From positions 1 to 10,086 of the forward strand of contig CAAELW010000017.1 in the NCBI GenBank assembly GCA_900756875.1: a stretch of 10,086 nt of DNA. Direction: 5' to 3'. Below are positions 6,748-10,086 of the stretch, piece after piece. The notes beneath the pieces were generated by a model, which saw nothing but the letters and a program-made list of their open reading frames with translations, had not been told where the DNA came from and ran no database searches. The position numbers and the translations under genes were made by a program. This stretch comes from Pasteurellaceae bacterium. Lineage in GTDB: Bacteria > Pseudomonadota > Gammaproteobacteria > Enterobacterales > Pasteurellaceae. Each line of letters starts with the position of its first letter. The first letter of the stretch is position 1.

Positions 6748-6764
6748 GTTATATCGATATATAC
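6748..6764 (+). promoter_or_regulatory. palindromic AT-rich element before modB
   Basis: TATATCGATATA (6750-6761) is a perfect 12-base palindrome inside GTTATATCGATATATAC. The GTTATAT half resembles a ModE half-site, but the 8-base spacing seen upstream of modA is absent. It could be a second regulator site, part of a weak modB promoter (TGTTATATC resembles an extended -10), or AT-rich chance sequence. Confidence 0.25.
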
Positions 6765-6766
6765 AC

Positions 6767-6771
6767 AAGGA
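6767..6771 (+). promoter_or_regulatory. ribosome binding site deciding the TTG start of modB
   Basis: AAGGA lies six bases before TTG 6778. The next in-frame ATG is nine codons later and has no comparable site, so TTG is the likely initiator. Confidence 0.65.
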
Positions 6772-6777
6772 AATATT

Positions 6778-7494
6778 TTGCTCTCTTGGTTTCAATTAAG
6801 CCCGATGGAATGGGATGCGATTCACTTAAGCATGAGTGTTGCATTGAGTTCTATGCTTTGGAGTTTGCCCTTCGCAATTTTTATTGCTTGGTTACTGGCT
6901 CGTAAGGAATTTTACGGTAAGTCTTTGATTACCGGAATTATTCATCTGCCTTTGGTGTTACCACCAGTGGTTATCGGTTATTTATTATTAGTCGCCATGG
7001 GACGTAATGGCTTTATTGGCAAGTATTTATATCAATGGTTTGGCTTATCCTTCGGCTTTAGCTGGAAGGGGGCAGTATTAGCTTCAGCGGTGGTGGCATT
7101 TCCATTGGTCGTACGAGCGATTCGTCTTTCCTTGGAAAGCATTGATTTTAAATTAGAGCAAGCCGCACAAACGCTTGGCGCTTCGCCTTGGCGAGTCTTT
7201 TTTACGATTACATTGCCCCTTTCTTTACCTGGCGTATTGGCAGGTTTAGTATTAGGTTTTGCACGCTCTTTAGGGGAGTTTGGTGCGACTATTACTTTCG
7301 TTTCCAATATTGCGGGGGAAACACAAACTATTCCTTTAGCGATGTATTCATTCATCCAAACACCTGGTGCAGAAGCACAAACTGCACGCCTTTGTTTGTT
7401 TGCGGTGATCCTTTCATTAATTTCTTTATTGCTTTCCGAAGCATTGAGCAAACGGATGCAGAAAAAATTGGGGCAGGGCGATGCTACACATTAA
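6778..7494 (+). CDS. modB: ModB, molybdate ABC transporter permease
   Basis: ModB is the inner-membrane channel subunit of the molybdate importer; two copies pair with two ModC ATPases. The 238-residue protein has about five hydrophobic segments (roughly 18-41, 51-75, 97-119, 148-170 and 204-222). Between the third and fourth is the cytoplasmic coupling loop typical of ABC import permeases, [16 protein letters not shown] followed by LPLSLPG (127-152). [15 protein letters not shown] (57-71) is also typical of ModB. The chosen start is TTG 6778, supported by AAGGA six bases upstream; starting at the internal ATG (Met10) would leave the first membrane segment intact, so it cannot be excluded by topology. 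The gene overlaps modC by 14 bases and follows modA after a terminator. Confidence 0.95.
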   Translation: MLSWFQLSPMEWDAIHLSMSVALSSMLWSLPFAIFIAWLLARKEFYGKSLITGIIHLPLVLPPVVIGYLLLVAMGRNGFIGKYLYQWFGLSFGFSWKGAVLASAVVAFPLVVRAIRLSLESIDFKLEQAAQTLGASPWRVFFTITLPLSLPGVLAGLVLGFARSLGEFGATITFVSNIAGETQTIPLAMYSFIQTPGAEAQTARLCLFAVILSLISLLLSEALSKRMQKKLGQGDATH

Positions 7495-8536
7495 TGTACA
7501 ACAACAATTAGGTCGCCTGACCTTACGTGCGGATCTGCAATTGCCAACTCAAGGTGTGACGGCTATTTTTGGTTTGTCAGGTTCGGGTAAAACCTCATTG
7601 ATTAATTTGGTGAGTGGTTTAACTCATCCCGATCAAGGATTTATTCGTTTAAATGACCGTACTTTGGTGGATGTGGAGAACGGTGAGAATCTTCCCGTGC
7701 ATCAGCGCAAAATCGGCTATGTATTCCAAGATGCCCGTTTATTTCCGCATTACAACGTCAAAGGCAATTTGCGTTATGGCATGAAGAATGTCAGCCGTGA
7801 AGATTTTGACTATATCGTTCAGCTACTTGGTATTGAACCATTACTCAAACGCTATCCTCTGACTTTATCGGGTGGCGAAAAACAACGTGTGGCGATTGGG
7901 CGAGCCTTATTAACAGATCCTGATATTTTGTTAATGGATGAACCGCTTTCAGCTTTAGATGTGCCTCGCAAACGTGAGCTTATGCAATATCTGGAAAGTC
8001 TATCCAAAGAAATTAATGTGCCGATTTTATATGTGACACACAGTTTGGACGAATTATTACGTTTGGCCGATCGCGTTGTGTTAATGGAAAACGGTAAAGT
8101 GAAAGCCTATGACACCTTAGAAAATGTGTGGAACAGTCCGTTATTTGCCCCTTGGAAAGGCGAATCGGAACAGAGTAGTGTATTGGCATTGCCAGTATAT
8201 TTACATAATCCAACCTATAAAATGACCGCACTTTCTTTGGGGGAGCAGCAGCTTTGGATCAACGAAGTGCATCATCAAGCGAATGAGAAAGTGCGCGTCT
8301 GTATTTATAGTTCCGATGTGTCACTCACACTCAGTAAGCCAGAGCAAACGAGTATTCGTAATATCCTACGTGGGCAAATTGTACAAATCGTTCCGCAAGA
8401 GAATCGCATTGACATTGCGGTGTTGGTGGAAGGGCATAAAGTTTGGGCAAGTATCAGTAAATGGGCGTTTAATGAATTGCATTTTGCTCAAGGCATGGAT
8501 GTTTATGTACAAATAAAAGCCATTTCTGTTGTGTAA
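7481..8536 (+). CDS. modC: ModC, molybdate ABC transporter ATPase
   Basis: ModC hydrolyses ATP to drive molybdate import through ModB. The 351-residue length is normal. The ATPase domain shows Walker [10 protein letters not shown] (31-39), Q-loop Gln83 (YVFQDARLF), signature LSGGEKQR (129-136), Walker B ILLMDEP with catalytic Glu154, D-loop SALD (157-160) and switch His187 (YVTHSLD). A C-terminal Mop/TOBE molybdate-binding domain spans about 289-351 ([10 protein letters not shown] onward), allowing substrate-level inhibition in this family. ATG 7481 lies inside modB, whose stop is at 7492-7494; AGGG at 7474-7477 is the likely ribosome site. This overlap fits translational coupling of the two transporter subunits. 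A perfect uptake core lies at 8225-8233. The call is firm. Confidence 0.97.
   Translation: MLHINVQQQLGRLTLRADLQLPTQGVTAIFGLSGSGKTSLINLVSGLTHPDQGFIRLNDRTLVDVENGENLPVHQRKIGYVFQDARLFPHYNVKGNLRYGMKNVSREDFDYIVQLLGIEPLLKRYPLTLSGGEKQRVAIGRALLTDPDILLMDEPLSALDVPRKRELMQYLESLSKEINVPILYVTHSLDELLRLADRVVLMENGKVKAYDTLENVWNSPLFAPWKGESEQSSVLALPVYLHNPTYKMTALSLGEQQLWINEVHHQANEKVRVCIYSSDVSLTLSKPEQTSIRNILRGQIVQIVPQENRIDIAVLVEGHKVWASISKWAFNELHFAQGMDVYVQIKAISVV
8225..8233 (-). repeat. DNA uptake signal sequence (USS) inside modC
   Basis: Perfect uptake core on the minus strand, read there as AAAGTGCGGTCATTTTAT, matching the AT-rich first flank well. It encodes Met-Thr-Ala-Leu-Ser in the linker between the ATPase and Mop domains. 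Confidence 0.9.
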
Positions 8537-8555
8537 AATCATTGCTTATAAAATA

Positions 8556-8600
8556 AAAGTGCGGTCAATTTCAAAATAGTTTTAAAATTGACCGCACTTT
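8556..8600. terminator. intrinsic terminator made of an inverted USS pair (modC/dnaJ)
   Basis: AAAGTGCGGTCAATTT (8556-8571) is perfectly complementary to 8585-8600, giving a 16 bp stem with a 13-base loop. Both arms carry a perfect uptake core (8557-8565 and 8591-8599) plus its AT flank. It lies between the convergent modC and dnaJ stops. The minus-strand exit reads CTTTTATTTTAT, a better T-tract than the plus-strand CTTTCTG. It therefore probably acts best as the dnaJ terminator and more weakly for modC. Confidence 0.82.
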
Positions 8601-8610
8601 CTGTTTAGGA

Positions 8611-9747
8611 TTACTTACCTAAGTTATCAAAGAATTTCTTCACACCGTCTAAAAAGCTTGAAGATTTCGGGCTATGAGATTTTTGCCCTTTCAAACTTTC
8701 TTCCAGTTTTTCTAATAATTCTTTTTGTTCTTTATTTAAGTTTACCGGTGTTTCAATTACTACTCGACAAATGAGATCGCCTGCGTAGCCAGTACGTGTA
8801 GAGCTTACCCCTTTACCACGCATACGGAACAGTTTGCCTGTTTGGGTTTCCGCAGGAATTTTGAGTTTCACTTTACCGTCTAAGGTTGGGACCTCAATTT
8901 CCCCCCCTAACGCTGCCATTGAGAAACTAATTGGCACTTCGCAGTAGAGGTTGTTTCCATCACGTTCAAAGATATGATGTTCTTTAACGTGAATCACCAC
9001 ATATAAATCGCCTGCTGGAGCACCATTTTCGCCAGCCGCACCTTCACCGCTTAAACGTAATTGGTTGCCGGTATCCACACCTGCTGGGATTTTAACGGAA
9101 AGGTTTTTCTTCTTGTGAACACGACCTTCGCCATGGCAGCTTTTACATGGTTTTTCAATTTTCTTACCAGAACCATGACAAGTAGGACAAACCGCTTCAG
9201 TTACGAAGAAACCTTGTTGACGACGAACACGACCAGAACCATGACAACTTGGACATGTTTCAACTTTTGATCCTTTTTCTGCACCAGAGCCATCACAGCT
9301 ATCACAGTGAGCAAGCGTATTGATTTGGATGTCTTTGGTTGTACCTTTTACGGCTTCTTCTAACGTAATTTGGATGTCATAACGTAAATCTTCACCACGT
9401 ACTACACGCTGACGACCGCGTCCGCCACCGCCGAAGATATCGCCGAACATATCACCAAAAATATCACCGAAATCAGCGCCGCTGAATCCGCCACCGAAGC
9501 CACCGCCTCCCATGCCACCTTGTTCAAAGGCTGCGTGACCGTATTGATCGTAGGCAGCACGCTTTTCTTTATCACCTAAAATTTCATAGGCTTCTTGGAT
9601 TTCTTTAAATTTTTCTTCTTTGGCTTTATCACCTTTGGTTCTATCAGGGTGATATTGCATGGCGAGCTTTTTGTAAGCACGTTTAATTGCTTTTTCATCT
9701 GCGCCACGTTCAACACCAAGAACGTCGTAATAATCTTTCTTTGCCAT
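8611..9747 (-). CDS. dnaJ: DnaJ, Hsp40 co-chaperone
   Basis: DnaJ delivers unfolded clients to DnaK in the cytosol and stimulates its ATPase. The 378-residue length is normal for a type I Hsp40. The J domain (about 1-70) has the essential HPD at 33-35 (YHPDRTKGD). It is followed by a Gly/Phe region (about 74-110) containing the repeated [12 protein letters not shown] word, and the zinc domain with four CxxCxGxG repeats at Cys148/151, 165/168, 187/190 and 201/204. The C-terminal client-binding domain follows (from [18 protein letters not shown] near 215). The ribosome site is a modest GGAAAC (9751-9756) close to the ATG. The gene immediately upstream on the same strand is not recognisably dnaK, so dnaJ may depend on its own promoter or on read-through from further upstream. 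Confidence 0.97.
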   Translation of the reverse strand: MAKKDYYDVLGVERGADEKAIKRAYKKLAMQYHPDRTKGDKAKEEKFKEIQEAYEILGDKEKRAAYDQYGHAAFEQGGMGGGGFGGGFSGADFGDIFGDMFGDIFGGGGRGRQRVVRGEDLRYDIQITLEEAVKGTTKDIQINTLAHCDSCDGSGAEKGSKVETCPSCHGSGRVRRQQGFFVTEAVCPTCHGSGKKIEKPCKSCHGEGRVHKKKNLSVKIPAGVDTGNQLRLSGEGAAGENGAPAGDLYVVIHVKEHHIFERDGNNLYCEVPISFSMAALGGEIEVPTLDGKVKLKIPAETQTGKLFRMRGKGVSSTRTGYAGDLICRVVIETPVNLNKEQKELLEKLEESLKGQKSHSPKSSSFLDGVKKFFDNLGK

Positions 9748-9793
9748 AATGTTTCCGTATTTTTATTTGCAAATATTTTGTCATTTCTGACCG

Positions 9794-9799
9794 ATTATA
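9794..9799 (-). promoter_or_regulatory. possible -10 element upstream of dnaJ
   Basis: The minus strand reads TATAAT here, 46 bases before the dnaJ ATG, in the 62-base gap after the upstream gene. No convincing -35 is present at 16-18 bases. No heat-shock sigma-32 pattern (CTTGAA with CCCCATNT) is visible in or just before the gap. It is a weak candidate for a separate dnaJ promoter. Confidence 0.3.
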
Positions 9800-9809
9800 T
9801 TCGCTATTT

Positions 9810-10086
9810 TTAGCAATGTGGGCAAATTGAAATGTAAATATCCACTTTTCCATTTGGATAATATTTTTCAAAATCCACTTTATAAGCACGTTTTAATAAG
9901 CCTTGCTTTTCTTTATTCCAAATATGTTGCCACGTTTGAACTACTGATTCATAAGTAGTAGGGAAGATTTCATACCAAGTCAGATCTTCAATTTCAATGG
10001 TTGAAAAACTGCCTTCAGGTTTACTTTCTTGAGCAACAGCAACATCATAATAGCCCGTAAAATCCGATTCGTAATTCAGATAAACA
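9810..10086 (-). CDS. C-terminal part of a GyrI-like/AraC effector-binding domain protein
   Basis: A minus-strand frame enters from the right edge of the window and ends with TAA at 9810-9812, giving 91 residues; the N-terminus lies outside. It begins VYLNYESDFTGYYDVAVAQE. It contains ESVVQTWQHIWNKEK and the closing block YKVDFEKYYPNGKVDIYISI. The pattern YESDFTGxY, then W-x3-W, then DFExY and (V/D)IYI is typical of the GyrI-like small-molecule-binding fold found in stand-alone proteins and at the end of AraC-type and integron-associated regulators. Whether a DNA-binding domain precedes it cannot be seen. It ends with Cys-Pro-His-Cys, an unusual tail. It is codirectional with dnaJ, 62 bases upstream. 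The domain call is from remembered family patterns; function and ligand are unknown. Confidence 0.65.
   Translation of the reverse strand, partial: VYLNYESDFTGYYDVAVAQESKPEGSFSTIEIEDLTWYEIFPTTYESVVQTWQHIWNKEKQGLLKRAYKVDFEKYYPNGKVDIYISICPHC

Noticed and set aside
6685..6777. Molybdenum-cofactor riboswitch or small RNA in the modA-modB gap
   Set aside because: Only a simple terminator hairpin and a short palindrome are visible. The gap is too short and lacks the multi-stem structure of that riboswitch.
7032..7451. 139-codon minus-strand open frame opposite modB
   Set aside because: It mirrors the modB coding frame, has no recognisable motif and no supporting start signal.
9431..9474. Imperfect 12-base tandem repeat in the minus-strand dnaJ gene, possible phase-variable repeat
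   Set aside because: It encodes the DIFG/DMFG words of the normal DnaJ Gly/Phe region. The units are diverged and in frame, so copy-number change would not switch the gene off.
9810..9850. Sigma-32 promoter for dnaJ inside the end of the upstream gene
   Set aside because: GCCCACATTG only loosely resembles the -10 pattern and no CTTGAA-like -35 lies at the correct distance.

Overview
The window looks like chromosomal DNA from a member of the Pasteurellaceae, close to Haemophilus or Aggregatibacter. The best evidence is nine perfect copies of the 9-base DNA-uptake core AAGTGCGGT (or its complement). Five lie inside genes and four form two inverted pairs at gene ends. AT-rich composition and protein sequences typical of gamma-proteobacteria agree. 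I cannot name the species. No mobile element, CRISPR array, rRNA or tRNA gene is visible, and no stretch longer than about 140 bases lacks a gene.

Layout. (1) Bases 1-1678 are the 3' half of recC, cut by the window edge. (2) Bases 1756-4965 are a tight plus-strand run, nrdR-ribD-degS-yfbR, with gaps of 1, 2 and 9 nt. It starts after a short gap holding a possible hairpin and a promoter-like sequence, and ends at a strong terminator made from an inverted uptake-sequence pair. (3) Bases 5018-8536 are the molybdate locus: modE on the minus strand, divergent from modA-modB-modC on the plus strand. A 137-base region between modE and modA holds a perfect -10 box and a probable ModE operator. A clear intrinsic terminator separates modA from modBC, and modB and modC overlap by 14 bases. 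(4) Bases 8611-9747 are dnaJ on the minus strand, convergent with modC and separated from it by a second inverted uptake-sequence pair. (5) Bases 9810-10086 are the C-terminal end of a minus-strand gene upstream of dnaJ. It resembles a GyrI-like/AraC effector-binding domain protein and runs off the window.

How the genes work together. The nrdR run combines dNTP supply control (NrdR repressor, YfbR 5'-nucleotidase) with riboflavin synthesis (RibD) and envelope-stress proteolysis (DegS). The mod genes are a complete regulated high-affinity molybdate importer: sensor-repressor, periplasmic binding protein, permease and ATPase. DnaJ is the Hsp40 co-chaperone; its usual partner dnaK is not in the first 277 bases upstream. 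The window is mostly conserved housekeeping DNA, and I found no convincing unknown system. The points most worth checking are the terminator inside the mod operon, the ModE site, the gene inserted upstream of dnaJ, and the use of uptake sequences as terminators and coding words.
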